From: Halorubrum sp. CSM-61
GTDB taxonomy: Archaea > Halobacteriota > Halobacteria > Halobacteriales > Haloferacaceae
DNA: 64,000 nucleotides
Assembly (NCBI RefSeq): GCF_003781945.1
Contig: NZ_RJJW01000001.1
Coordinates: 329,921 to 393,920, forward strand
Direction of reading: 5' to 3'
The translations under genes were made by a program, and so were the position numbers. Position 1 is the first letter of the stretch; each line of letters opens with the position of its first letter. Below the pieces are notes generated by a model, which was given only the letters and a program-made list of their open reading frames with translations, had not been told where the DNA came from and made no database searches. This document shows, in pieces, positions 34,291 through 43,200 of this stretch.

Positions 34291-35200
34291 CGATTCTCGA
34301 GAGGAGCTCCGCTACCACGTCGACGGTGAGATCGTGCCCGCCTCGGCGGCGACCGTCTCCGTCGAGGACCGCGGGTTCGCCTACGGCGACGCCGCCTTCG
34401 AGACGCTGCGCGCGTACGGCGGCGAGGTGTTCCGGTGGGGCGACCACGCCGCGCGGCTCGCGGACACCTGCGAGACGCTCGGGCTCGATCACGGCCTCGC
34501 GGACGCGGACCTGAAAGCCCGGATCGACGAGACGCTCGCCGCGAACGACCTGGCTGACGCGTACGTGAAGTGCTCTATCACCCGCGGGGTCCAGCCCGGC
34601 ACGCTCGACCCGCGGCCCGAGGTCGACCCCACCGTCGTCGTGATCGCGAAGCCGCTCCCCCGCGGCGGCGTCGACTCCGAGCCCGTCTACGACGGCCCCG
34701 CCGCGCTCCAGACGACGAAGACCCGAAAGCCCTCCCCGCGGGCGCTCCCGGCCGACGCGAAGACGCACAACTACCTCAACGGCATCCTCGCGCGGCTGGA
34801 GCTGCGCGTGACCGGCGCCGACGAGGCGCTGATGCTCGATCAGGAGGGCAACGTCGCCGAGGGGGCGACCTCGAACCTCTTTTTCGTCGACGGCACCGCC
34901 CTCAAGACGCCCTCGCTCGACGGGCCGATCCTCCCCGGCGTGACGCGTCGCGCCGTGATCGAGATCGCCGAGGCGGAGGAGATCCCGGTCGAGGAGGGGA
35001 CGTACGCCCCGGACGCGGTGCGCGAGGCCGACGAGGTGTTTCTGACTAACTCGACGTGGGAGATCCGCCCCGTCGAGACGGTGGACGGGCTGGACGTGAG
35101 CGGGGACGGCGAGGGGGCCGAGGGGCCGCTGACCGCGTTGCTCTCGCGGGTGTTCGATCGACGCGTGGAAGAGGGGTACTACGACGGCGAGCGGTTATAA
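34283..35200 (+). CDS. pabC: Aminodeoxychorismate lyase / class IV aminotransferase
   Basis: 305 aa. Class IV PLP fold: VEDRGFAYGDAAFETLRAYGG, the Schiff-base lysine in AKTHNYLNGILARLEL, DEALMLDQEGNVAEGATSNLFFV and EVFLTNSTWEIRPVET. In this operon it most likely cleaves aminodeoxychorismate to p-aminobenzoate and pyruvate; a branched-chain aminotransferase is the alternative in this superfamily. It starts inside the pabA stop region. Confidence 0.87.
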   Translation: MGDDSREELRYHVDGEIVPASAATVSVEDRGFAYGDAAFETLRAYGGEVFRWGDHAARLADTCETLGLDHGLADADLKARIDETLAANDLADAYVKCSITRGVQPGTLDPRPEVDPTVVVIAKPLPRGGVDSEPVYDGPAALQTTKTRKPSPRALPADAKTHNYLNGILARLELRVTGADEALMLDQEGNVAEGATSNLFFVDGTALKTPSLDGPILPGVTRRAVIEIAEAEEIPVEEGTYAPDAVREADEVFLTNSTWEIRPVETVDGLDVSGDGEGAEGPLTALLSRVFDRRVEEGYYDGERL

Positions 35201-35275
35201 GCGGATTATGAATGTGGGTTCGGAGCGGGACATGAGCGTCCAAAGGCCTACGTATCGGTACTACGTGGGTCGGCC

Positions 35276-35377
35276 ATGTCCCTGAAGCGCCGAGCCGTCC
35301 TCCTCGGCGGTGCGACAGCGGTCGGGGTCGGAGCGGCCGGCGAATCGGGGAGAGTTCTGGCGAGTGTTCGTTTATAA
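35276..35377 (+). pseudogene. Stump of a Tat-signal protein cut off at repeat copy D
   Basis: ATG at 35276 opens MSLKRRAVLLGGATAVGVGAAG, a textbook Tat-like signal start. The frame runs into the TTTATAAG end of repeat copy D, where TAA stops it (35375-35377), 33 residues in all. No mature domain follows. The simplest reading is a gene truncated by, or deleted together with the arrival of, the repeat. Confidence 0.6.
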
Positions 35378-35685
35378 GCGGCCGTCGCTATCGACGGATC
35401 GGCGGTGAACACCGCCAAAGCCCCAGTCGGTGAGGCGGGCGCACGCTCGTTGCGCGCTTCAGTCGCTCACTTCGTTCGCTCCCTCCAGTGCTTACGTCCC
35501 CTGCGCCCGCCCCACCGACTGCCCCTTTGAGTCCCACCCACTCGCAACCGCAACCGCACCTCACACCTCCCCAGCCTCGTCGGTGGTCCTCCGCTTCGCT
35601 CCGGACCACCGACTCCCTCGCGCGGTGCCGTTCGCGGGCCGAAGGCCCGCTCACGGGCACGCGCCACCGCAGTTCGATTTATAAA
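35370..35685 (-). repeat. Dispersed structured repeat, copy D
   Basis: CAAAG at 35416 and CTGCCCCTTTGAGTCCC at 35519-35535. Hairpin 1 is 20 bp with one A/C (+ strand) mismatch, and hairpin 2 is a perfect 11-bp GTCGGTGGTCC stem. In hairpin 3, GCCGT pairs with ACGGGC, a coordinated change from the CTCC/GGAG of the other copies. TTTATAAG bounds the left end and TTTATAAAG the right. It lies between convergent pabC and the sugar kinase. Confidence 0.87.
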
Positions 35686-35690
35686 GAGCG

Positions 35691-36647
35691 CTACCGGTCG
35701 ATCCCGCCCGCGCCGTCGACGACGCTCTCGACGTCGCCGGGCGTGATCACCGCGAGGTCGCCGTCGACGGTGCGCTTCAGGGCGGCGGCCGCGGCGGCCC
35801 ACTCCAGCGCGTCGCCGACCTCGCCCCCGTCGATCCGCTTCGCGAGGTAACCGGCGACGAACGCGTCGCCGGTGCCGATCGCGTCGTAGGTGTCCGCCTC
35901 GAAGACGCCCTGCTCGTACACCTCGCCGTTCCGGAGCGCGACCGCGCCCTCCGTGCCCCGCGTGACGACCACCGTCTCGACGTCGAACGCGGACGCGAGC
36001 CCGTGGGCGATCTCGACCGCGTCGCCCTCGCGGTCCAGCACCTCGCGGGCGTCTCGCCGGGGGACGAACAGGGTGTCGACGTGCTCGAAGAGCTCCTCGT
36101 AGGCGGCGCGGGCGGTCTCGGGGTCCCAGAGCTTCGCCCGGTAGTTGAGGTCGAACGAGCGCGTCGCGCCGGCCTCGCCCGCGGCGCGGAGCAGGGCCGT
36201 CGTCGTCTCCGCGGCCCGGTCGGAGAGCGCCGGCGTGATCCCGGTCGTGTGGAAGCGCTCGGCCGACTCCAGCGCCCCGGTCGGCAGCTCCGCGGGTGTG
36301 ACCGTCGTGATCGCGGCCTCGGCGCGGTCGTAGATCACGTTCGTCCCGCGCGGCTCCCCGCCGTGTTCGAGGTAGTACGTACCCAGTCGGCTCGTCTCGG
36401 GGTCGGCCCACGACACGCCCGTCCGGACGCCGTGGCTCCGGAGCTCGCCGATGACCCGACGTCCGAGCGGCGACTCCGGGAGCTTCGAGAGCCAGACCGC
36501 GTCGGCCCCGAGTCGGGCGGCGCCGACGGCGACGTTGCTCTCCGCCCCGCCCGCCTGCACGTCCAGGTCCTCGGTGGTCTCCAAGCGCTCGCCGCGGGGC
36601 GGCGAGAGCCGGAGCATCGTCTCGCCGAACGTCACCAGGTCCGTCAC
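35691..36647 (-). CDS. kdgK: PfkB-family sugar kinase, probable 2-keto-3-deoxygluconate kinase
   Basis: 318 aa from a GTG at 36647 ([23 protein letters not shown]). Ribokinase-fold signatures are [21 protein letters not shown] and the second PfkB motif [15 protein letters not shown] with its catalytic aspartate. The length and [13 protein letters not shown] match haloarchaeal KDG kinases of the semi-phosphorylative Entner-Doudoroff pathway. Fructokinase is an alternative. Short 9-bp GC repeats precede the start at about 36700-36750. Confidence 0.82.
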   Translation of the reverse strand: MTDLVTFGETMLRLSPPRGERLETTEDLDVQAGGAESNVAVGAARLGADAVWLSKLPESPLGRRVIGELRSHGVRTGVSWADPETSRLGTYYLEHGGEPRGTNVIYDRAEAAITTVTPAELPTGALESAERFHTTGITPALSDRAAETTTALLRAAGEAGATRSFDLNYRAKLWDPETARAAYEELFEHVDTLFVPRRDAREVLDREGDAVEIAHGLASAFDVETVVVTRGTEGAVALRNGEVYEQGVFEADTYDAIGTGDAFVAGYLAKRIDGGEVGDALEWAAAAAALKRTVDGDLAVITPGDVESVVDGAGGIDR

Positions 36648-36870
36648 GCCGACCACCCCGTCGGGGCGGTGGGCGCGGTCGGTCCCGCCGCCGCGGTGGC
36701 TGCGGTTCCCGCGGTCGCTGCGGTCGCTGCGGTCGCCGCGATCGCTTCGGTGTGCATACCGAAGCGTCGGCGAGGGAGTACAAAAGGACCCGCGATCGGC
36801 GGCGGGGCGGTCGGGAGTCGGTGTGGCGGTCCCGGCTGTGAACCGCCGACGCCAGCGCCCTCGCCGACGC

Positions 36871-37437
36871 TCACCGCACCGCCGACGCCAGCGCCACCGC
36901 CCCGAAAAGCAGCAGCGCGAGCGCGGCGACCGGCTGGTTCCCGGCGGCCGCCAGATAGGCCCCGTAGACGACCGCGACCGAGATCCCGCCAGCGAGCAGG
37001 TTCGCCCCGACGTGGACCGCGACGTTCCGACGGGTTCGGGCCTCTCGCCCGACCTGCTCGCCGAGGGAGATCCCGTGGTCAGCGGTGTCCCACGCGATCG
37101 CGAGCGCGACCCCGGCCGCGAGCAGCGGCTCGACCGCGCCGCCGAGGTACCCGGCCGCCGCGATCCCGACGACGCCGACAGCCGCCGCCCACGAGAGGAC
37201 CCGGTGAGAGCGCCGGAGCGACCCGGCGAGGAAACCGACCGCCGCGAGCCCCACGAGCGCCCCGCCGGTCGGCGCGGCGAGGAACGCGGACAGCGCCGCG
37301 ACCGCGCCGGCGACGAGGCCGGCGACGACCGCTGACGTCGGCGGGCGGTCGTCGCGCTCGCGCTTGTCTCGCTCGGGGGCGTCGCGCTCTCCGTCTCCCG
37401 CTCCCCCCTCACCGGCGGCCGCCCCGCGCCGGCTCAC
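36871..37437 (-). CDS. DUF7519-like membrane protein
   Basis: 188 aa from a GTG at 37437 overlapping the DUF58 stop (GTGA). A charged cytosolic start of about 35 residues is followed by five hydrophobic helices. It is the last gene of the DUF4129-DUF7269-DUF58 operon, the place where haloarchaea usually carry this DUF. The function is unknown; it is probably a membrane component of the same complex. Confidence 0.68.
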   Translation of the reverse strand: MSRRGAAAGEGGAGDGERDAPERDKRERDDRPPTSAVVAGLVAGAVAALSAFLAAPTGGALVGLAAVGFLAGSLRRSHRVLSWAAAVGVVGIAAAGYLGGAVEPLLAAGVALAIAWDTADHGISLGEQVGREARTRRNVAVHVGANLLAGGISVAVVYGAYLAAAGNQPVAALALLLFGAVALASAVR

Positions 37438-38771
37438 CGCGACCACCTCGCCGCGGCCCCCGCGACCGCGACGGGGAACGACCGGTCGCCCCACTCGACC
37501 GCGCGGATCCCCGCCCCCCGCAGGGCGCGGAGCCGCTCGCGGCGCTCGAACGCGACCAGTCCGGTCCCGGGGGTGTCGCCGGCGGTCACGTCGGGCGAGA
37601 GGACGGTGACGAGGTGGCCGTGCGCGTCGATCCGCCGCGCGAGCGACGCCGCGGAGTCGTCCAGTAGGGGGGTGAAAAACAGTACCTGCGCGTCCGCCGG
37701 GAGCCGCCGGCGGAACCGCCGGAGCCACAGCGACCGGTAGAAGCGGCCCTCGCTCGGCGTCGGCGCTAAGGCGGGATCGGTGGCCAGCGCCTCGCGACCG
37801 CGGGCGGCGTGGGCCGTGCCCGCGCCCGGCGGGAGCCAGCAGTCGCGCGGGCTCAGCGCCGCGATCCCGACCCGGTCCCCGCCGTCGAGCAGCGCGGTGA
37901 ACGCCTGTCCGGCGGCCTCGACGCTCGCCTCCACGGCGGTGTCGGCGTCGGGCTCGGGCGCGGCGTACGCCGCCTCGCGGGCGTCGATCAGGAGGACGAC
38001 GGTCGCGGCGCGCTCCTCGCGGAGTTCGAGCGTCGCCAGCTCCCCCGTCCGCGCCCGTCGATTCCAGTCGATCCGCTTGATCGGGTCGCCGCGGTGGTAC
38101 TCGCGGGTGGCGTGGAACTCGACGCCCGCGCCGCCGACGTCGGTGGGGACCCGGCCGTGGTAGACCGTCGTCAGCCCCCGCAGGGGGAGGTCGCCGCCGG
38201 CCGCGAGCTCCGGGGTACAGACGATCCGGGTCGGCGTCGCGAGCTCGGTCGTGCGCTCACGGGAGCCGGCCGCGTTCCGCGTGATCGCCCGGGCGGGCTC
38301 CCACTCGTGCTCGCCGCGGCTCGCCCGGACGGCGTACTCGAAGGCCGCCGTCGCGCTCGGGCTGAGCGCGGTCGCGGTCCGCGCCGGCCCGTCGATCACC
38401 TCCAGCCCGGGCGGCACGCCGTCGACGAGCCGGAGGTCCGGCAGGGGCGCGTCGCCGACGTTGCGCGCGCGGACCGTGACGACCACCTCGTCGCCCGGAT
38501 CGGGGGCGTCGCCGCTCACGGTTCGAGAGAGCTCGACCGTCGCCTCCGGCGCCTCGCCGATCCGGGCGTAGACGGCGTATCCCACGCCGACGGCGCCGAC
38601 CAGCACGAGCCCGGGCTGCCGGGCGACGACGCCGACCCCGACGAGCGCGAGCGCGACCCCGGCGACCCCGTCCCACCGCGCCGTCTCGGACCGCCTGAGA
38701 GGCGTGCGCTCGGTCGTTCGGTCCGCGGCCGTCGGGTCGTCGGCCGCGCCGTCGTCGGTTCCGTCGCTCAT
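37434..38771 (-). CDS. DUF58 domain-containing membrane protein (von Willebrand A-like)
   Basis: 445 aa. Two N-terminal helices (about 30-75) precede a beta-rich CARDB-like stretch (VTVRARNVGDAPLPDLRLVDGVPPGLEV). The DUF58 hallmark follows: YHRGDPIKRIDWNRRARTGELATLELREERAATVVLLIDARE, entering a VWA-like fold. DUF58 proteins usually act with a MoxR AAA+ ATPase in assembling or activating surface or redox enzymes; no MoxR gene is seen in this window. ATGA overlap upstream. Confidence 0.9.
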   Translation of the reverse strand: MSDGTDDGAADDPTAADRTTERTPLRRSETARWDGVAGVALALVGVGVVARQPGLVLVGAVGVGYAVYARIGEAPEATVELSRTVSGDAPDPGDEVVVTVRARNVGDAPLPDLRLVDGVPPGLEVIDGPARTATALSPSATAAFEYAVRASRGEHEWEPARAITRNAAGSRERTTELATPTRIVCTPELAAGGDLPLRGLTTVYHGRVPTDVGGAGVEFHATREYHRGDPIKRIDWNRRARTGELATLELREERAATVVLLIDAREAAYAAPEPDADTAVEASVEAAGQAFTALLDGGDRVGIAALSPRDCWLPPGAGTAHAARGREALATDPALAPTPSEGRFYRSLWLRRFRRRLPADAQVLFFTPLLDDSAASLARRIDAHGHLVTVLSPDVTAGDTPGTGLVAFERRERLRALRGAGIRAVEWGDRSFPVAVAGAAARWSR

Positions 38772-39343
38772 TGCGTCGCCTCCGGCGGGTCGGCTCCCGC
38801 GTCGGCGTCGAGTCGCCCGATCGCGTCGATCGCGGCGCTGAGTCCGTACCCGTACCGCGGGCGCCCCCGGACCGCGGCTCGGAGCCGGACCCGGACCGGA
38901 TACGACGCGTCGCCGTCGAGGAACGCGGCCGCGGTCGGGTCGTCAGTCCAGTCCCCCGCGTCCACCGCCCGTTCGGCCGCCGCCGTCGAGCAGTTCCGGT
39001 CGCGGGCGACCGCCGCGACCGCGACGGTCCGGACCCGCTCGCGCAGCTCGCGGCGGGTGGCGTACCCGCCCCGGGAGGCGCCGATCACCCGGGCGATCCG
39101 CTCGTCGAGGTCCTCGCCGGGCACGGTCGCGAGCTCCCGGCGCTCCGGCTCGCCGGGGACGGCCGTCCGCCGGTCCCGACCCCGGCGCTCGTTCGCGTAC
39201 CGGATCCCCTGTGCGACCGCGAGCACCCCTATCAGGGTGACGACGACGGCGGAGGGGTCGAGCGCGGCCGCGACGCCGCGGTTCGCGACCGCGACGAACC
39301 CGACCGCGACCGCCGCGATCCCGACGACCGCGAGGGGGCGCAC
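38768..39343 (-). CDS. DUF7269-like protein of the DUF58 operon
   Basis: 191 aa from a GTG at 39343. Two N-terminal hydrophobic helices (about 3-25 and 30-48) precede an Arg-rich cytosolic domain containing ASRGGYATRRELRERVRTVAVAAVARDRNCSTAAAERAVDAGDWTDDPTAAAFL. This layout is typical of the haloarchaeal DUF that sits between DUF4129 and DUF58 genes. It overlaps both neighbours (4 bp and 1 bp). Confidence 0.7.
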   Translation of the reverse strand: MRPLAVVGIAAVAVGFVAVANRGVAAALDPSAVVVTLIGVLAVAQGIRYANERRGRDRRTAVPGEPERRELATVPGEDLDERIARVIGASRGGYATRRELRERVRTVAVAAVARDRNCSTAAAERAVDAGDWTDDPTAAAFLDGDASYPVRVRLRAAVRGRPRYGYGLSAAIDAIGRLDADAGADPPEATQ

Positions 39344-40329
39344 TACCGGTCACCTCCGGGGCTCGCCGGGTCGACGGGACCGTCATCGGCACCGTGACGC
39401 TCCTCGATCCGGCGCAGCGCCTCGACGGCCCTGCGCTCGCGGTCCTCGGTCGCGTCCGCGCCGCCGTACCGGACCCGCTCGAAGACCTCGGTGAGCGTCG
39501 CGACCGGCTCCTCGTCGACCCCGGCGTCGACCGCCGCGGCCGCGAACTCCGCGGGCGTCGACGAGGCTGGACGGTCCACGTCGAGCGCCGCGGTCATGTC
39601 GCGCCACGCCCGGTACACCTCGTTGTCGGCGTCCGACTCCTCGATCCGGTCTGCGGCTTCGCCGGCGGTCCGACCGACCGCGGCGAGGTCGGGCGCCGGT
39701 TCCTCGGGGTCGTCCTCGGCCGCGGCTCCGTCGCCCGGCCCCGCCTCGTCGTCGCCGCCGGCGAGGAGGAGGACCCCGACGCTGGCGACGAGCGCGACGA
39801 TCACGAGGAGCGCGAACAGGAGCTCCGGGGCCGAGGCCGCTCCCTCGCTCCCGCCGACGCCCGCGCCGCCGGCCGCGCCCTCGGGGAGGACGCCGTCGTC
39901 GGGGCCGGCGATACCGAACGAGAACTCGGTCTCGGTCGACGCCGACCCGCAGGCGGTCAGGACGGCCCACACCAGCCAGATCGGGACGCCGACGGCGGCG
40001 GCGACCGCGAGGGCGGCGAGCGACGAGCGCGTGTCGCGGTAGGCGACCGCCGCGACCGCGACGACCAGCCCGGAGAGCAGCAGCACGGCCGGCGGCTCGC
40101 GGAGGGACTCGTAGCACAGCGGCTGGGTCGAGAGGGACGGTTCGCCGCCGGGCGACGGGGAGAGCCCCGGGTCGCCCGCGCCGTCGCCCGCGCTCGGCGC
40201 GTCGCCTTGGGCCCCGCCGAGCCCGCCGCCGTCGAGACTGACGGCCGAGTCGAGCGTCGCGGCGGCGACGCCGAGCGCGACGACCGCGAGGAGGGCGAGG
40301 GCGACCGCGAGGAGGGCGTCCCGCTTCAC
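39343..40329 (-). CDS. DUF4129 domain-containing membrane protein
   Basis: 328 aa and first gene of the operon. A signal-anchor helix lies at 5-30, three more hydrophobic segments at about 80-100, 105-125 and 165-188, then a cytosolic DUF4129 domain (NEVYRAWRDMTAALDVDRPASSTPAEFAAAAVDAGVDEEPVATLTEVFERVRYGG). In bacteria this domain often ends transglutaminase-like proteins in MoxR/DUF58 clusters. Here it heads DUF4129, DUF7269, DUF58 and DUF7519 genes, all overlapping. Confidence 0.88.
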   Translation of the reverse strand: MKRDALLAVALALLAVVALGVAAATLDSAVSLDGGGLGGAQGDAPSAGDGAGDPGLSPSPGGEPSLSTQPLCYESLREPPAVLLLSGLVVAVAAVAYRDTRSSLAALAVAAAVGVPIWLVWAVLTACGSASTETEFSFGIAGPDDGVLPEGAAGGAGVGGSEGAASAPELLFALLVIVALVASVGVLLLAGGDDEAGPGDGAAAEDDPEEPAPDLAAVGRTAGEAADRIEESDADNEVYRAWRDMTAALDVDRPASSTPAEFAAAAVDAGVDEEPVATLTEVFERVRYGGADATEDRERRAVEALRRIEERHGADDGPVDPASPGGDR

Positions 40330-40413
40330 GTCCGTGGATACGCGGTCCCGGAGGAATAGCTTTCGGCGGGAGCGCGGGAGTTAGGGGCGGAGGAGCGACG
40401 AGCGCGCCGCCGC

Positions 40414-41472
40414 CTACCCCTCCGAGCCGTCGACCGCGTCGTCGAGAGGCGTGGTCGGGAACAGCGCGTCGACGTCGGGCTCCGGCTCGACCAGTCGGTA
40501 GGCGGTCCCGTCGGGCTCGACGACCCCGGCGTCCGCGAGGTGATCGAGGTGCGCGAACGCCTCGCCCGGCCCGTGGAGGACGTGGATCTCCGAGAGCTCG
40601 CCGAACAGCGCGGCCGCGACCTCCCACGCGGTCGCCGGTCCCTCGTCGGCGAGGACGCCGAGCACCCGCCGCGTGCGGTGCCGGTGGTGGTCGAGGATCG
40701 TCGCGGCCCGCAGCCCCGGCTCGTCGATCCGCTCGCGGTGGCCGGGGTGGGCCGCGTCGAAGTCGCGGTCGACGATCCGCGCGAGGCTCTCGGCGTAGGC
40801 GGCGAGCGCGCCGTCGACCCGCACGTCGGCGCCGCCGACGTTCGGGGTGTACCGCGGGAGGAGCGCGTCGCCGGCGAACAGCTCCTCGCCGGAGGTGTCG
40901 CGACCGCGAGCGCTCCCGACCGGCTCGTGACCGGGGACCTCGCGCGGGTCGAACGCGAACCCGGTGAGCCCGGCGGTGTGGCCCGGCAGGTGGACCGCTT
41001 CGAGGGCGACGCCGCCGGCGTCGATCGCGTCGCCCTCGCCGAACGCCGTCACGTCGGCGGGGCGACCGCTGAGGTCGGCGCTCACGGAATCGAAGAAGGC
41101 GGTCAGCCGCTCTCGGTCGGACTCGGGCATCCCCCACCGATCGAACGTCTCGTGCTGGAGGTCGCGATCGAGGAACAGCGGCGTCTCGGTGCCGTCGACG
41201 AGCGACGCGTCCGCCTCGTGAACGTACACGTCGGCGTCGCCTTCGGCCTGGATCTCGCCGGCCAGCCCCGCGTGGTCGGGGTGCCAGTGGGTGAGCGCGA
41301 CGGCGTCCACGTCGGCGAAGGAGTGCCCGTGCTCGGCGAGTCCGGCCTCCAACTCCTCGCGCACGTCCGGGAGCGCGACGCCCGTGTCCACGAGCGCGGT
41401 CGTCTCTCCGTCGAGCAGGTACGCGTCGTTCTCGCCCTCGAAGACGGTGTTGCCGAGCTGGATCCGTTTCAC
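40414..41472 (-). CDS. MBL-fold metallo-hydrolase with C-terminal winged helix
   Basis: 352 aa. The metallo-beta-lactamase metal site is clear: VALTHWHPDHAGL near residue 60, HLPGHTAGL, GDALLPRY and HPGHRERIDEPG. A C-terminal helical/winged domain (VLGVLADEGPATAWEVAAALFGEL) matches the LACTB2-like group. It probably hydrolyses a thioester or phosphodiester, perhaps RNA; the substrate is unknown. An insertion with PVGSARGRDTSGEE is lineage-specific. Confidence 0.9.
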   Translation of the reverse strand: MKRIQLGNTVFEGENDAYLLDGETTALVDTGVALPDVREELEAGLAEHGHSFADVDAVALTHWHPDHAGLAGEIQAEGDADVYVHEADASLVDGTETPLFLDRDLQHETFDRWGMPESDRERLTAFFDSVSADLSGRPADVTAFGEGDAIDAGGVALEAVHLPGHTAGLTGFAFDPREVPGHEPVGSARGRDTSGEELFAGDALLPRYTPNVGGADVRVDGALAAYAESLARIVDRDFDAAHPGHRERIDEPGLRAATILDHHRHRTRRVLGVLADEGPATAWEVAAALFGELSEIHVLHGPGEAFAHLDHLADAGVVEPDGTAYRLVEPEPDVDALFPTTPLDDAVDGSEG

Positions 41473-41557
41473 ACGGACCCGTCGGCGGGAGCCCTTTTGA
41501 GGGTTGCCACCGCGGAAGTCGAGGGGAGAGACGACGGAGAGATCGACTCGGGAACGC

Positions 41558-42604
41558 TCAGCCGAGCACGCCGACCCCGGTGAACTCGAAGCGGGCGCCG
41601 CCGTCTTTACTCTCCGTCAGCACTACCTCCCAGCCGTGGGCGTCCGCGACGGCCTCGACGATTTCGAGGCCGAATCCGGTCCCGTCGTCGATCGTGGTGT
41701 ATCCCGGCTGAAAAACCGTCTCGCGGTCGTTCGCCGGGATTCCCGGCCCGTCGTCGGCGACGTAGAAGCCGCCGTCGCAGTCGCCGACGGTCACCGTCAC
41801 GTCGTCGCCCGCGTGCTCGACCGAGTTTCGCAGGAGGTTCTCGAAGAGCTGTCTCAGCCGGCTCCGGTCCGCGCGGACCGCGCGGTCGGTCTCGATCCGG
41901 AGCGTCGCGTCGGCGGTCTCGACGCCCGCCCAGCACTCCTCGACCAGCTCCCGGAGCGGGACTCGCTCCGGCCCGTCGACGCCCTCACCGCCTCGGGCGA
42001 GCGTCAGGAGGTCGTCGATGAGGGCGCTCATACGCTCGTGGCTTCGGGCGACGTGGTCGAGGTGCTCGGAGTCGCACTTTTCGCGAGCGAGCACCAGCTG
42101 CCCCTGCGCGACGCTGAGGGGATTCCGGAGGTCGTGCGAGACGATGCTCGCGAACTCCTCTAGCCGTTCGTTCTGTTCCCTGAGCGCCTCCTCACGTCGC
42201 TTCCGATCGCTCACGTCCCGGATGACGCCGACGCGGTCGAGTTCGGACGCGTCGTCGCCCTGTTCGTCCCCGATCCGTCCCTCCACGAGACGATTGAACC
42301 GCATCTCCACCGGGAATCGGTCGCCGTCCGCGGTGAGGAACTCGTACTCGACCGCGCCGGTCTCCCGATCTCCGGCTTCGATCTCGCGGCGCACCCGCTT
42401 CGCCTTCTCCGCGGCCTCCTCGGTCACCCAGTCGTAGATGTGCGTTCCGATCAGCTCCTCCCGGCTCACGCCCTTCATCTCGGCGTAGCGGTCGTTGACG
42501 TACGCGATGGTCCCGTCTGGACGGACGGCGTAAACGGCGTCGTCGAGCGACTCGAGGATCGTCTCGTAGCGGCGTATCTCTCGTTCCCGCCGTGACTCGT
42601 CCAT
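41558..42604 (-). CDS. PAS-domain sensor histidine kinase
   Basis: 348 aa with no membrane helix. A PAS domain (about 12-130: LDDAVYAVRPDGTIAYVNDRYAEMKGVSREELIGTHIYDWV) is followed by HisKA with the phospho-acceptor histidine in FASIVSHDLRNPLSVAQG. HATPase_c then carries N-box LLRNSVEHAGDD, G1 YVADDGPGIP and G2 GTGFGLEIVEAVADAHGW. It is a cytosolic sensor, and no response regulator is adjacent, as is common in haloarchaea. Confidence 0.94.
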   Translation of the reverse strand: MDESRREREIRRYETILESLDDAVYAVRPDGTIAYVNDRYAEMKGVSREELIGTHIYDWVTEEAAEKAKRVRREIEAGDRETGAVEYEFLTADGDRFPVEMRFNRLVEGRIGDEQGDDASELDRVGVIRDVSDRKRREEALREQNERLEEFASIVSHDLRNPLSVAQGQLVLAREKCDSEHLDHVARSHERMSALIDDLLTLARGGEGVDGPERVPLRELVEECWAGVETADATLRIETDRAVRADRSRLRQLFENLLRNSVEHAGDDVTVTVGDCDGGFYVADDGPGIPANDRETVFQPGYTTIDDGTGFGLEIVEAVADAHGWEVVLTESKDGGARFEFTGVGVLG

Positions 42605-42759
42605 CGTGGTCCTCTCGTCCCTTCGTTTCAGCCGGTTAGTAATAAATAGGCCGCCACCGCCGTCCGAACGCTCGGTCCTCGTCTCGACCCTTCTCCCGGA
42701 ACGGGCGCACCCCCGTGCGGATCCGGACCCTTTTCGAGCGCGGCCCCCGTTCGATCGGT

Positions 42760-43137
42760 ATGGAGTACCAACCGGGCGTGTGCAACATCGGACCGGCTCA
42801 ACAGCGGCGGCGACTCCTCCTCGGCGTCGGCTCGCTGCTGCTCGCCGCGGTCACCGTCGGCGCGATTTTCGTGATGGCGTGGCCGCGCTGGACGCTCATC
42901 CTCTCGCTGTTCCCGCTATACGGCGCCGCGATGGGGTACTTCCAGTACCGCGAGCGGTTCTGCGTCGGCTTCGCCGGGATCGGCGTCTTCGACGTCGGCG
43001 AGGGGACCCAACAGGTGCGCGACGAGGAAGCGCTCGAAGCCGACCGGCGGCGCGCGGTGCGGCTGAACACGAAGTCGCTGGCCGTCGGCGCGATCGGATC
43101 GCTCGTGATCTACGGCGTCTCGCTGGTACTGTTGTAG
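42760..43137 (+). CDS. Three-helix membrane protein, unknown function
   Basis: 125 aa from the ATG at 42760 (MEYQPGVCNIGPAQQRRRLLLG). Hydrophobic helices lie at about 22-45, 50-65 and 105-123. An amphipathic YRERFCVGFAGIGVFDVGEG segment and two cysteines stand out. A GTG 45 bp upstream would extend it, but it lies before the TATA-distance start. The family is recurrent in haloarchaea as far as I recall, without an assigned role. Confidence 0.65.
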   Translation: MEYQPGVCNIGPAQQRRRLLLGVGSLLLAAVTVGAIFVMAWPRWTLILSLFPLYGAAMGYFQYRERFCVGFAGIGVFDVGEGTQQVRDEEALEADRRRAVRLNTKSLAVGAIGSLVIYGVSLVLL

Positions 43138-43200
43138 AGATCGGTTCGGCGGTGTCGTGACTTTCGCGATGTATCCAGTCGATTAGTTATAAACAACTGC

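Noticed and set aside
35188-35200. TTATAAGCGG at the pabC stop as a sixth left end of the dispersed repeat
   Set aside because: Only the TTATAAGCGG decamer matches; none of the GATCGRCGG, CAAAG or later blocks follow.
36690-36750. 9-bp CGCTGCGGT repeats upstream of the sugar kinase as a regulatory array
   Set aside because: The copies are few and imperfect in already GC-rich sequence, with no symmetry. They are not distinguishable from local low complexity.
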